Source of the DNA: Thermoguttaceae bacterium
GTDB lineage: Bacteria > Planctomycetota > Planctomycetia > Pirellulales > Thermoguttaceae
DNA: 64,000 nt
Assembly: GCA_025060325.1 (NCBI GenBank)
Contig: JANXBW010000006.1
Location: forward strand, 124,001-188,000
Direction of reading: 5' to 3'
Shown here: positions 28,581-38,642 of the stretch, one piece after another
Layout: each line of letters begins with the position of its first letter
Numbering within the stretch: the first letter of the stretch is position 1
Program-made: the position numbers and the translations under genes
The notes under the pieces: model-generated
Database searches by the model: none
Seen by the model: the letters and a program-made list of their open reading frames with translations, nothing else
Told to the model about the DNA's origin: nothing

Positions 28581-29300
28581 ATGATTGTCACTATCGACGG
28601 GCCGGCCGGGGCCGGCAAAAGCACCGTGGCAAAACTATTGGCCGCCCGGCTTGGCTTTGAATATCTGGACACTGGAGCGATGTACCGGGCGGTGGCCTGG
28701 GCAGCACTCCAGGCCGGGATTGATCTTGCCAATCCGGAAGAACTTGCCAACTTCGCCCGAAACCTCGACATCACAGTCCATCGGGGGCAGGTCTTTGTGG
28801 ACGGCAAGGAAGTAGGCGAGCCGCTTCGCACTCCGGAGGTCACTCAAGCCAGCCGCTATGCCGCGGACAATGACGCAGTTCGTGCCCACCTTGTTACCCT
28901 TCAGCGTCGTTATGCAGCCGGGCGAAATGTTGTTACTGAAGGTCGCGATCAGGGGTCGCTTGTGTTTCCGGAGGCGGAAGTGAAGTTCTTCCTGACGGCA
29001 AGTCCGGAAGAGCGCGCCCGCCGCCGGCTGCGCGAATACGAACGTGCTGGCCACCAGGTCCCATCTTTTGAGGAAGTCCTTCAAGAGCTAAACGCCCGAG
29101 ATCAGCGGGATGCCTCGCGGCCGTGGGGGCGACTGGTCAAACCGCCGGGTGCCATCGAGGTTGCCACCGACGGTCTCAGCGTTGAGCAAGTGGTCAACCA
29201 CTTGGAGGCCGTTGTGCGTGCCGCCATAGCGGAAAAGTCCAAGAGGGGCGAGATTGCTGCCGAGCGGTGCGGCCAGGCGAGCTCGGGCACAACTGGCTAA
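28581..29300 (+). CDS. cmk: Cytidylate kinase
   Basis: Phosphorylates CMP and dCMP with ATP in the cytoplasm. The P-loop is GPAGAGKSTVAKLLA near the N terminus, followed by YLDTGAMYRAVAW, which contacts CMP. TEGRDQGSLVFPEAEVKFFL supplies the Arg-Asp pair, and RDQRDASRPWGRLVKPP is the typical lid region. The 239 residues include about 20 extra at the C terminus (SKRGEIAAERCGQ) beyond the usual end. Order thrS-cmk-plsC suggests a loose housekeeping operon; cmk next to plsC is common in bacteria. Confidence 0.97.
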   Translation: MIVTIDGPAGAGKSTVAKLLAARLGFEYLDTGAMYRAVAWAALQAGIDLANPEELANFARNLDITVHRGQVFVDGKEVGEPLRTPEVTQASRYAADNDAVRAHLVTLQRRYAAGRNVVTEGRDQGSLVFPEAEVKFFLTASPEERARRRLREYERAGHQVPSFEEVLQELNARDQRDASRPWGRLVKPPGAIEVATDGLSVEQVVNHLEAVVRAAIAEKSKRGEIAAERCGQASSGTTG

Positions 29301-29574
29301 AGCCTCTACCCAGAAATCCTGTCGCCGGTGCCTTTTCCCAGCTCCTCCCTTTCGCAGTCTCCGAAAAAAGGGACAATAATCGCACAAGACGGAAACCTGC
29401 AAAGGTGCAACTGGCAGCTGGAAGAGCACTCTTCGTTGGTTGCGGCAACGTTTGGTGCGAGTACACGTTCCGGAAATGCGTTGTGGCCATTTAGAATTTT
29501 CTGCGTGCTGTTGATAAACTATCTGCGCGGTGGGTCGTGAGGGACAAAATTCCTAGTCGAGGTCAACAAGGAGC

Positions 29575-30417
29575 ATGGCGCAGAGCCAATCGCATAAGGC
29601 CGGGCAACTGGGTGGGGTTGCCCCTTTAGGCAAAAATCGTTCTTTCCCAGTTCAAGACTATTGGGAGGCACCAGACTGGTGGTACGAGCTTTTTCGACCG
29701 GTGGTCCGCACCTGCTGGTCTCTTGTCTACTGGGTGCACTACACGGGCAAGGAAAATGTGCCGGACTGCGGTCCTGTCCTTGTCGTGTCTAATCATCAAA
29801 GTCACTTTGACCCGCCGCTGGTGGGAGCGGGGGTCCGTCGCCGAATGTGGTATTTCGGACGGCGGTCCCTTTTCACCTTTCGCCCGGTGGGTTGGTTTTT
29901 TAGTTCGCTCGGGGGAATCCCGGTCGACTTAGAGGGGTCGCCGCTAGCGGGCGTTAAGGTATCGCTCAGGCAGCTCCAGGCCGGACGGGCACTCCTTATT
30001 TTCCCCGAAGGAACGCGGACCTGGGACGGGGAGCTAGGACCTTTTCGGCCAGGCTTTACCATGCTGGCCAGGCGTACACAAGCAACAATTGTTCCAGCCG
30101 CGATTGAGGGGGCATTTCATGCCTGGCCGCGTTGGCGGGCTTTTCCTCGGTGGGGAATTATGCATGTGGTGTTCCTCAAACCCTTAAAGCCGGAAGAATT
30201 TGCCGGCTGGGATGACGAAGCGATCATCGCCGAGGTGCGTCGACGCATTGCCGAAGGGATCGGGCTTCTCCGCCGGCGGCCTATCCTCCAGGAATGGCGC
30301 AGGTGGGTTCATCAACTGGGTTGGGATCGAGCACCGGCCGATTTCGTCCGCAAACATCGGGACGAGATGGCATCGGGGGATAGCCACTTCGGAGAGACGA
30401 GTCTGTCGAGGGCATAA
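29575..30417 (+). CDS. plsC: 1-acyl-glycerol-3-phosphate acyltransferase
   Basis: Makes phosphatidic acid by acylating lysophosphatidic acid at the inner membrane. The catalytic HX4D motif is VSNHQSHFDPPLVG, and the substrate motif is IFPEGTRTWDGEL. FRPGFTMLARRTQATIVPAAI is the typical third block. The 280 residues exceed most PlsC proteins (about 240), mainly in the C-terminal tail. An AAGGAG ends only one base before the ATG at 29575, closer than normal, so a downstream start or non-canonical initiation is possible; no better in-frame ATG precedes the HX4D block. It follows cmk by 274 bases. Confidence 0.93.
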   Translation: MAQSQSHKAGQLGGVAPLGKNRSFPVQDYWEAPDWWYELFRPVVRTCWSLVYWVHYTGKENVPDCGPVLVVSNHQSHFDPPLVGAGVRRRMWYFGRRSLFTFRPVGWFFSSLGGIPVDLEGSPLAGVKVSLRQLQAGRALLIFPEGTRTWDGELGPFRPGFTMLARRTQATIVPAAIEGAFHAWPRWRAFPRWGIMHVVFLKPLKPEEFAGWDDEAIIAEVRRRIAEGIGLLRRRPILQEWRRWVHQLGWDRAPADFVRKHRDEMASGDSHFGETSLSRA

Positions 30418-30654
30418 GATCGGGACAACATAGAACCGCGCCCCCGGAGGTCTTCATCGTCGCTTGAGGGGATCGTTTATCCTCGGCCTTGCATCCGTAA
30501 CTTAAGAAAGTTGAGGATTGTTGTTGACTTTCGACCCCGCAAATGGATTGGGCAGGAAAGATGGCGCTCGCCTTGTTGACATATCCATGACTGCTGAGGT
30601 CGGGAGAGTTCGCTTTTCCGGAATCGCCCCGCCAAAACGACGGAGGACGTCAAC

Positions 30655-33600
30655 ATGGTGGATGGATTATCGTGTGCTTCCCCAGCGTTTTTTCCGTGGG
30701 GGAAGGTGCGTATCCACAAGATCTTCACGTTAGTTAACCTATGGCTCTTGGTTTTCTCTGGTGTTGGGGCCGTCGGCCGGTCCTTGCCGGTATTGGCGGA
30801 GGAAGAGCAGCCATGGGAAAGGCTTTATTCCGGCGGTGAGGCCACTGGCCCTCAGGTCATCGCGTTATGGCAATTCCTTCCCGGGCGGGAGGCCGAGGAT
30901 AACTCCGGGCGCGGTCACCATCTTGTTCTACGGGGCAAATCCCGATTTGTGCCGGAGGGTAAGTTCGGCAACTGCCTAGAGAGCTTTAGCGTTGACAGGC
31001 AAGAAGATCAGCCCGTCGGTGCCATGGCGAAAAACTCGCCAGAGCTTACCCCCAAGGGTGCGTTTACGCTGGAGATGTGGATTTGCCCCAAACCTGAGAT
31101 TGACAAAGTCAGCCAAGCCTTCCTCCTTGATAAGAAGTACTATCACTACAAAAGTCCGTTGCCGCAGGCTAACTGCGACTACGGTTGGTATTTACGGCGG
31201 CAGGGGCAGGGGCGATTCCGCATGGTCGTAGGCCTGGGCTTTGGGAGCGATTCGGCGGTTTGGGAGTCTGCTCCCTTTCCCCTTGAGCCGGGCCGATGGT
31301 ACCACCTGGCTTTTGCTTATGACGGGCGGGGAACTGGCCGGTTCTTTGTTGACGGCAAATTGGCTGGGCGGATGACGGAAGCCGGTCGAGGACCAATCGC
31401 CCCTGGCCCTCATCCGCTTGTAATCGGCGATCGCGTAGGAAGCATCCACGTGGGTTTCCCCGGTTATATCGATCAGGTGCGGATTGTCCACGGATTGGCC
31501 TCCTTTATCCCACGGGTAGCTATCGAGCTTGCCCCGGGAAGCCGCAGAGTTTGGGTGAGACTTGAGCGGGAGGCTACGCTCAAACTCGTTGTCGCCAACA
31601 TGGGAGCGGAAGATTTTTCCGATGCCAAGTTGCAGGCGGAAATGCCCTCTGGGGTGTTCGAGCAACCGCTTGGGGCATTAAGGTCGGGCGAGTCAGTCCG
31701 TGTGGACATTCCGGTTGACACCCGCCTTCGGCCGGGGAATTACGCAATCAAAGTGTCTTTCACAGCTTGGCGAGGTAATCCTGCTGGGAAAGACGCGGCG
31801 CAAGAATTTCGGCTTGCCCAGGAAATTCCGCTAAGCATTGTTCCTCCACCTTTACCGGGCCGAATGCCCGTGATTTTGTGGGGTACTGGTCCTGTAGGGC
31901 AGGTCCGCCAGCTCGGCTTTACTCACCAAATTGTGCACATGGTTGACTACCGCCGGGTTTGGGAGGCCGGCGCGGTTACAAGTCCGCTGCTACCGGCTTC
32001 CCTGGAAAGTGTGCGCACCGAGCTGGATGAACATCTTCTCCATGGCCTGGGGGCTGTGGCATCACTTTCGCCTGGGGCGTGGATTCTTCAGCAGGAGGAA
32101 CTACGCAGACGATTCGAGCGGATTGACCGGAAGGGCAAACCTTATTCTACAGCCGACATCTGTGGACTTTTCCCGGAGCTAGAAGTTTTCGTTTACAACG
32201 TCGGTGCGTCGGTTGGGAAAGCGTTCGGTGATCGCCCTGCCTTTCAAGCTGTCCTTGTGCACACGGAGGTTCGCGATAAGACTAACCTCTGCTTCCACGA
32301 CCACGATTTCGCAGCTTACCGAAACGCCACCGGCCAGGAGGTCCCGGCGGAAGTTGTCTCCAAATGGGGATTTCGATACACGAATTTAAAGGATTTTCCT
32401 CCGGACCGTGTCGTCGCTGATGACCACGGGCTGCTTGTGTTTTATCGGTGGTTTTGGAAGGAAGGTGACGGATGGAATCGGCTCCACTCAGCTTTGCATC
32501 GGGGGCTTAGGGCATGTGCACCAGCTCGCGTGTGGACGTGGTTTGATCCGGCAGTTCGGGCGCCTAGCCTTTGGGGGAGTGGCGGCCAGGTCGATGTCCT
32601 TTCACAGTGGACGTACACCTATCCGGACCCCATAAAAATCGGCCAGGCAACTGATGAACTCTTTGCGATGGCGGGAGGCTCGGGCCAACAGGTGATGAAG
32701 ATGACACAGATCATCTGGTATCGTTCACAAACGGCGCCGGTTCTGCCGGAAGATCCTCACAAGAGGGCGGAGTGGGAGAATCGGGTCCCCGATGCGCAAT
32801 TTATCACGATTGCCCCGGATCATTTGCGCGAGGCTTTTTGGGTGAAAATATCTCGACCCATTCGGGGAATCATGTACCACGGGTGGGGCTCGCTTGTGGA
32901 TGCTGGCCCGGGGGCATACCGGTACACGAATCCGGAAACGAAGGAGGTGTTGGCGCACCTTATCCGCGAGGTGGTCGAGCCATTGGGGCCCACGCTCCTT
33001 GAGCTTATTGATCCGCCGGCAGATGTGGCCCTGTTGGAGAGTTTTACTTCGCAAATGCTTGCCGGCCGAGGTACCTACGGCTGGGGGCAAAGTTGGGAGG
33101 CCGACGTTCATCTTGTGCTTCAATGGGCACGGCTGCAACCCAAAATCGTTTACGAGGAGACCCTTCTTCGCGATGGTCTTGACGGCTACCGGGTGCTTGT
33201 GCTTCCCGGCTGCGATGTTTTGCCCCGGAGTGTAGTTGAACGAATTAGCGCCTTCCAGAAAGCAGGCGGAATTGTAATTGGCGATGAAAACCTATGCCCT
33301 GCTATCAAACCGGATTATGTGATCAAAACATACAAGCGGGCGCAGCGAGCACAGGAAGATAAGGCAGCACTTCAGGAGGCTGCGGAAAAGCTGAGGGAGT
33401 TCCTGGCCGAACGGTACCAGTGGCAGGTTGACTCCTCCGAGCCGGATGCGATTGTCCGCCGGAGGGTCGCTGGTCAAGCAGAATATGTCTTCGTCGTAAA
33501 CGATCGGCGGACATTCGGCAACTATGTGGGGCACCACGGCCGGGTTATGGAAAAGGGCTTACCGCTTGAGGCGACTGTCCGTGCGTTAACAAAAGGGCGG

Positions 33601-34047
33601 GCTGTTTATGATCTAGTGGCTGGCCAAGAGGTGCCGGCCGAGCAAACCGAAAAGGGACTAGCTTGGAGGGTAAAGCTTGGCCCAGGTGAAGGCAAACTGT
33701 TTATGATTGCTCCCCAAGCAATCGGCCAGGTGAGGATAAGTGCCGAGCGGACCGTGCCCACTGGCGGAGCTGGAGCTGACGGGGGGATGGAGGGTCAAAT
33801 TAAGCTAAACGTGGTTCTTTGCGGGAGGGATGGGTCAAGGCTGGCGGCGGTGGTTCCTGTGCGAGTTGACTTAGTTGATCCGGCTGGTCGACCCGCGGAT
33901 ATATCGGGCTATTATGCGGCCAGGGATGGCAAACTAGAGCTTATCTACGTGCTAGCGCCTAACGACACCCCGGGCATGTGGCGGGCAGTTTGTCGCGAAC
34001 TTGCCTCCGGAAAGACCGGGGAGGTAAGTATCGATTTGGCACGCTAG
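30655..34047 (+). CDS. Large secreted LamG-domain glycosidase-like protein
   Basis: 1130 residues with a signal peptide (IFTLVNLWLLVFSGVGAVG, likely cut near LAEE). Residues about 60-290 form a concanavalin-like LamG domain (FTLEMWICPKPE, GRWYHLAFAYDGRGTGRFFVDG, GYIDQVRIV). A beta domain (about 290-400) follows. The central part (about 410-800) resembles a TIM-barrel glycosidase (TWFDPAVRAPSLWGSGGQVD, RGIMYHGWGSLVD). Near 840-900 a beta-galactosidase-like Rossmann segment appears: YRVLVLPGCDVLPRSVVERI, AFQKAGGIVIGDENL. The C-terminal 200 residues are beta-rich. GGAGG lies eight bases before ATG 30655. It stands alone between plsC and the convergent dxs. The exact glycosidase family and substrate are not recognised. 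Confidence 0.82.
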   Translation: MVDGLSCASPAFFPWGKVRIHKIFTLVNLWLLVFSGVGAVGRSLPVLAEEEQPWERLYSGGEATGPQVIALWQFLPGREAEDNSGRGHHLVLRGKSRFVPEGKFGNCLESFSVDRQEDQPVGAMAKNSPELTPKGAFTLEMWICPKPEIDKVSQAFLLDKKYYHYKSPLPQANCDYGWYLRRQGQGRFRMVVGLGFGSDSAVWESAPFPLEPGRWYHLAFAYDGRGTGRFFVDGKLAGRMTEAGRGPIAPGPHPLVIGDRVGSIHVGFPGYIDQVRIVHGLASFIPRVAIELAPGSRRVWVRLEREATLKLVVANMGAEDFSDAKLQAEMPSGVFEQPLGALRSGESVRVDIPVDTRLRPGNYAIKVSFTAWRGNPAGKDAAQEFRLAQEIPLSIVPPPLPGRMPVILWGTGPVGQVRQLGFTHQIVHMVDYRRVWEAGAVTSPLLPASLESVRTELDEHLLHGLGAVASLSPGAWILQQEELRRRFERIDRKGKPYSTADICGLFPELEVFVYNVGASVGKAFGDRPAFQAVLVHTEVRDKTNLCFHDHDFAAYRNATGQEVPAEVVSKWGFRYTNLKDFPPDRVVADDHGLLVFYRWFWKEGDGWNRLHSALHRGLRACAPARVWTWFDPAVRAPSLWGSGGQVDVLSQWTYTYPDPIKIGQATDELFAMAGGSGQQVMKMTQIIWYRSQTAPVLPEDPHKRAEWENRVPDAQFITIAPDHLREAFWVKISRPIRGIMYHGWGSLVDAGPGAYRYTNPETKEVLAHLIREVVEPLGPTLLELIDPPADVALLESFTSQMLAGRGTYGWGQSWEADVHLVLQWARLQPKIVYEETLLRDGLDGYRVLVLPGCDVLPRSVVERISAFQKAGGIVIGDENLCPAIKPDYVIKTYKRAQRAQEDKAALQEAAEKLREFLAERYQWQVDSSEPDAIVRRRVAGQAEYVFVVNDRRTFGNYVGHHGRVMEKGLPLEATVRALTKGRAVYDLVAGQEVPAEQTEKGLAWRVKLGPGEGKLFMIAPQAIGQVRISAERTVPTGGAGADGGMEGQIKLNVVLCGRDGSRLAAVVPVRVDLVDPAGRPADISGYYAARDGKLELIYVLAPNDTPGMWRAVCRELASGKTGEVSIDLAR

Positions 34048-34279
34048 GGGCCAAATCAGCGGCCAGAGGACCAGTTTTTCCGCCAGACCGGCCAGACGGG
34101 TTTTTTCGGACATTGGGGCGACCAGCACGTGACGAAAAAGCCCATATTGGCGGAACTCACATCAAAATCGACATGTGCGGGCGGCTAACGTAATTCGACT
34201 TCTTTTCAGGCCGTTGACGCAGCCGTGGCTACCTCGCCATGAGATGTTGACAAAAAAGTGGCCGGTTCCCGAACGATGA

Positions 34280-36241
34280 TTATCGGCAGAAGATTTCCCG
34301 AGGTTGCTCGGCCGAAAAAGCCATGGCGGATTTCGCCCCTGGGCTGCCGAGGGACTTTTGCCTTTCAAGCAGACGTAAGCAGCGCTGGCAGATTCCCTCG
34401 GCTGTTAACCCCAGATCGGCCAAAAGCTCGTCGCGCTCTCCATGTTCGACAAATTGATCCGGGATCCCCAACCGGTTGATATTTCTTGAGTCAACACCGG
34501 CTTCGTTGGCGGCTTCGAGGAGTGCCGAACCAAATCCCCCCTGGAGACAGCCTTCTTCCACCGTGACCACAAACGGCATCTGGTCAACTAGATCAACAAG
34601 GCGAGGATCAAGCGGTTTGGCAAACCGGGCGTTGACAAGGGTCAGATGGATGCCAAGCTCTTCCAGCCGTCGACAAGCCCGCTCTGCAGCAGGAAGGAGC
34701 GCCCCGTAAACAACTAGGGCACCGTCTGGTCCCTCGCGGAGGACTTCTGCTCGGCCCAGCTCAAATGGAGCCGGCCGGCGGGAAAGATTTTCGGCAGCTG
34801 CCTTCGGGTAACGGATCGCAACGGGTCGGCCAGAGGCCACCGCCCAGCGAATCGCAAGGTTGAGCTCGGCTGCGTCCCCGGGGGCCATGAGGACCATCTG
34901 CGGCAAATGCCGGAGGTAAGCAATATCGAAAACGCCGTGGTGTGTCGGTCCATCTGGTCCCACAACACCTGCCCGGTCCATACAAAAAACCACCGGTAAA
35001 GGTTGAAGGGCCACCTCCTGGAAAATTTGGTCGTAAGCTCGCTGGAGGAAGGTGCTGTAGATGTCAACAATTGGGATAAGCCCGGCCTTGGCCAAGCCGG
35101 CGGCAAAGGCTACGGCGTGCGACTCGCAGATGCCGACGTCAAAGAACCGCTGCGGGAAGTGATCGCGGACAGGCTCGAGCATATTGCCCTCGCACATGGC
35201 CGCGGTGATCACCACCACGCGGGGATTCTCTGCCATTATCGAATAGATCGTATCGCGAGCTACCTGCGTGTACGTCAGCCGGTCAGAAGCTTTGAGAACA
35301 ACTTCCGTGCCATTTCGCCTTGCAAAAGGTGCCGGGGCGTGAAATGTGATGGGATCGTCCTCGGCGGGCTTAAACCCGTAGCCCTTCTTGGTGACCGCAT
35401 GCACAAGCACAGGCCGATCGCATTGTTGAGCAAGGCGGAGGTAGCGCTCCAGTTGACGAATGTTATGGCCATCTACAGGCCCGAGGTAGTGGAAACCAAG
35501 CTCCTCGAAAAGCATCCCGCCCAAAAGTCCGGCCTTTAGGGCATTGCGGGCCTGTTCGAGGAATCGTTCCACCGGGTCGCCAAAGAGTGGCACGTGGCTG
35601 AGGATCCGTTGTATTTCGCTTTTCAGGCCGCGGTAAAAGTGCGTCATCCGCAACCGATCAAGATACTCGGCCAGACCCCCTACCCGCGGGCCAATGGACA
35701 TCTTGTTATCATTAAGCACCACGATAAGGCGGGTCTTCTTCATGCCGGCGGCGTGGTTCATCGCCTCAAACACAACGCCGCACCCAAAGGCCCCGTCCCC
35801 GACCACAGCCACGCTAAATCGCGCGCAGCTGGAGCCTTCCACCAGCTCGTCGCCCACCCGCAGTCCAACAGCCGTGGAAACACTTGTGCCGGAGTGGCCA
35901 ACCAGGAATAAGTCAAAGGGACTTTCCGCGGGGTTAGGGTAGCCCATCAGGCCCCCCTTGCTTCGGATGGTATGAAAAAGCGGATAGCGGCCGGTGACAA
36001 GTTTGTGCGGATAAGATTGGTGCCCCGTGTCCCAAACAAGCCGGTCTTGTTGAAAATCGAACACGCGATGAAGGGCCAGCGTTAGCTCGACAACACCCAG
36101 ATTGGATGCGAAGTGGGCACTGCGATGACCAAGAAGTCGACAAAGCGCTTCGCGAATCTCGGCCGCCAACTGCTCAAGTTGACGATAGGACAATTCGCGA
36201 AGATCAGCCGGCGACTTGATTCGCCGAAGAAGCTCATCCAT
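34280..36241 (-). CDS. dxs: 1-deoxy-D-xylulose-5-phosphate synthase
   Basis: First enzyme of the methylerythritol-phosphate isoprenoid pathway; condenses pyruvate and glyceraldehyde 3-phosphate using thiamine diphosphate. The 653 residues show VWDTGHQSYPHKLVTGR near the N terminus, the TPP/Mg motif GDGAFGCGVVFEAMNHA...NDNKMSI, and the transketolase central part with ESHAVAFAAGLAKAGLIP and VCMDRAGVVGPDGPTHHG-like sequence. Conserved catalytic His residues are visible (HQSYPHK, PTHHG). The C-terminal domain is complete, with about 20 extra residues. It lies 87 bases downstream of ispA, a pairing found in many bacteria, so the two are probably co-transcribed. Confidence 0.97.
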   Translation of the reverse strand: MDELLRRIKSPADLRELSYRQLEQLAAEIREALCRLLGHRSAHFASNLGVVELTLALHRVFDFQQDRLVWDTGHQSYPHKLVTGRYPLFHTIRSKGGLMGYPNPAESPFDLFLVGHSGTSVSTAVGLRVGDELVEGSSCARFSVAVVGDGAFGCGVVFEAMNHAAGMKKTRLIVVLNDNKMSIGPRVGGLAEYLDRLRMTHFYRGLKSEIQRILSHVPLFGDPVERFLEQARNALKAGLLGGMLFEELGFHYLGPVDGHNIRQLERYLRLAQQCDRPVLVHAVTKKGYGFKPAEDDPITFHAPAPFARRNGTEVVLKASDRLTYTQVARDTIYSIMAENPRVVVITAAMCEGNMLEPVRDHFPQRFFDVGICESHAVAFAAGLAKAGLIPIVDIYSTFLQRAYDQIFQEVALQPLPVVFCMDRAGVVGPDGPTHHGVFDIAYLRHLPQMVLMAPGDAAELNLAIRWAVASGRPVAIRYPKAAAENLSRRPAPFELGRAEVLREGPDGALVVYGALLPAAERACRRLEELGIHLTLVNARFAKPLDPRLVDLVDQMPFVVTVEEGCLQGGFGSALLEAANEAGVDSRNINRLGIPDQFVEHGERDELLADLGLTAEGICQRCLRLLERQKSLGSPGAKSAMAFSAEQPREIFCR

Positions 36242-36328
36242 CCGCTTCCGACTCCTTCGTCTACTCGTGCAATATCGGAAATACCGGCAAACTCGTTAGG
36301 ACCCGCCGGGGGCAGATGTCGCGATTCT

Positions 36329-37333
36329 TTAGCGCCTTCGTTCCAAGACGAATTGGGCCACCGTGATCAGATCATTGGCGGCCTGACCGAAGACGACCAA
36401 GGCTTGGCATGCTTCGTGGATTAAAGCCGCCGCATGTTCCCGACTTGTGACCACCCCGAAAACAGCCGGGTAAGTTAGTTTACCCTGCTTCTGGTCCTTG
36501 CCCGGCGTTTTGCCAAGGGAAATCCGGCTGCCCGACGCGTCGAGGATGTCATCCACAATTTGAAAGGCAAGCCCCAGTTTTTCACCGTAAAGCTCCAAGG
36601 CGGCCAGTTGTTCCGGTGATCCACGGCCAATTAAGCCGCCTAGGCGAACAGAGGCCCGAATCATGGCGGCGGTCTTCCGGCGATGGATCGACCGAACTAA
36701 TTGGGCAAGCTCTTGCCCGCTGACCCTGTGGTCGCTAAGCGAACCCTGCCCTGCTGGCGAGGGAGTTCTTGCAAGCCGCGTGCCCGTACTGGCCGGCATG
36801 CTCTCCCAGGTAACCTCACCCCGGCAAATACATCCAGTCGCCGCGAGATCGTCGGCCTGACCACCCACAAGGTTCTCAGCCCCTGCTGCCTGGGCTAAGG
36901 TCAGGCAGCACTCGACGGCCACAGAAGGTGGGCTAATTCGCTGTGCCAAAAGCTCGAATGCTCGGGCAAGTAATGCGTCCCCCACTAAGATCGCTAATCC
37001 TTCGCCATAAACCCGATGACACGTGGGCCGACCCCGCCGGAAATCGTCATTGTCCATAGCGGGCAGGTCATCATGCACCAGGGAATAGGCGTGAACCAAT
37101 TCCACAGCACAAGCGGCCGGGAGGGCAGCCAATTGGTCCCCCCCGCAGGCCCGACACGCTAGCAACACCAAAATTGGCCGGAATCGCTTCCCCGGCCCAA
37201 GAACGACATATCGGATAGCCTCCGCCAAAAGTGGGGGACAACCCTCCCCGAATTGGAGACAGTCTCCTAAGGCCGCCTCAATAAGCGGGGATATTTCGGC
37301 CGTAATTTCTTCAAAGCTTCTCTGAGACACCAA
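36329..37333 (-). CDS. ispA: Farnesyl/geranylgeranyl diphosphate synthase family
   Basis: Condenses isopentenyl diphosphate with allylic diphosphates. The first Asp-rich motif reads LVHDDLPAMDND (residues 86-95), and the second is QIVDDILDA (258-266); GPGKRFRPIL near residue 47 binds IPP. The short DDxxMD spacing of the first motif fits the bacterial short-chain (IspA) group. Residues about 168-205 form an insertion relative to E. coli-type IspA, rich in Ser, Thr, Gly and Pro, between the conserved GGQADDL and the HRRKTAAMI block. Start is TTG 37333 or GTG 37330; neither has a good ribosome site. It precedes dxs on the same strand. Confidence 0.94.
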   Translation of the reverse strand: MVSQRSFEEITAEISPLIEAALGDCLQFGEGCPPLLAEAIRYVVLGPGKRFRPILVLLACRACGGDQLAALPAACAVELVHAYSLVHDDLPAMDNDDFRRGRPTCHRVYGEGLAILVGDALLARAFELLAQRISPPSVAVECCLTLAQAAGAENLVGGQADDLAATGCICRGEVTWESMPASTGTRLARTPSPAGQGSLSDHRVSGQELAQLVRSIHRRKTAAMIRASVRLGGLIGRGSPEQLAALELYGEKLGLAFQIVDDILDASGSRISLGKTPGKDQKQGKLTYPAVFGVVTSREHAAALIHEACQALVVFGQAANDLITVAQFVLERRR

Positions 37334-38642
37334 GTGGAAGCTACAGCTCCAAAGTGTGATTCACGCTTTTTCCCGGGTCCCGTCCCTTCTTGTTGCCGGG
37401 TCCCATCCCACGATTCGGGGAAACGGTGAACGCTAATCATTGTTCCGCAGTCGTTATTGTGTGCCGGAGCTGCCCGGCGGCGGCAGCTACCCTGCCCTGC
37501 TTTGCACCACGCGAACTTTACGCCATTTTGCCCGCGGAGCGGCCGGGCTTCCGCCAAATGCTCCTGCCCTAGGGCAATTCCAGCGCTACCGATTTAATAG
37601 ACCTGCGGAGGCTCCCTCTGCTTGTGGTCAGTCAAATGAGGACCAAAGCTAGTTTCGAGGCCCGATGGCTCTACTGACCCGCTCCCGCCACTGTGGAACG
37701 CGCCGAAATGCCCGATTTGACTTCGCCACTGTAGCTGGGCAATTTGGCCAAGATCCAGAAGACAGGCGGCTTGGTGAATTTGGAGTGCACCTCCAGGATT
37801 TGCCTCTTGGGCGGCTTTTCCATTCTAGTTTTGGCTCGCAGGGCGGTCTACCGCACGACTTTGCGACCGTTTCCCGCTTGCTACGAGTTCGGCTGACCGA
37901 CTCCCAAGACGGTGCACTGGCATTTGCAAGCAGCGTTTATCTTGCGAGCATTTTGCTTTGCCAGGAAGTTTGCAAACCACGGCGGCTTGCAAAGTAGCGC
38001 CATCTCTACCCACGAGGCCCTTCGCAGGGAATTGCGGCACCGGAACCCCTCGCCGCTTTGGAAAGTGCCACCGAGGCGTCGTCGAAAAACTTTCTCCAGG
38101 CACGCCTATCGGCGCCGGCGATTTTGTCGAACCTTTAACCCTCCATTCGGTGAACCCTAACGAAATTTCTTAGGCGGATCCCCCGGCACCATACGCTAGT
38201 CGATTTAAGGCCGGCCCGGAGCGGTCCTCGTCTTTCGGTAGCCGGAGGTGCCTTGAGAACCAGTCAAGCGACGGCCAAGGAGCTTGCATCTCTTCCAGGC
38301 TCCCACGCAAGGGGCCAGTCGATCAAACCGAACCAGGGCCGAAAAGCAGAAGGCGCCCGAGCCTGAGGCTACAAGTTCTGTTGTCAAGATTGCGCACCCT
38401 GCTCCGTAAAAGATAGTGGAGCAAAATCGCCCCGGTTGGTAAACCTGCTGGAAAGACCCCGACCTTTAGCGAGCGTGTTGAATCATTGCAGTTGTTCACC
38501 ACCTTGGTGCGGTAAGTTCACAAGGCGGTCACCTCGCGAGCAAGGGGCAGACAAATCGACACTTCTTTGTCACAGCGATCGCCGCAGGACCGTGATAAGT
38601 AGGCCGGTAAGGCGTGTAATCCCATCCCCCAGATTTAGCCAA

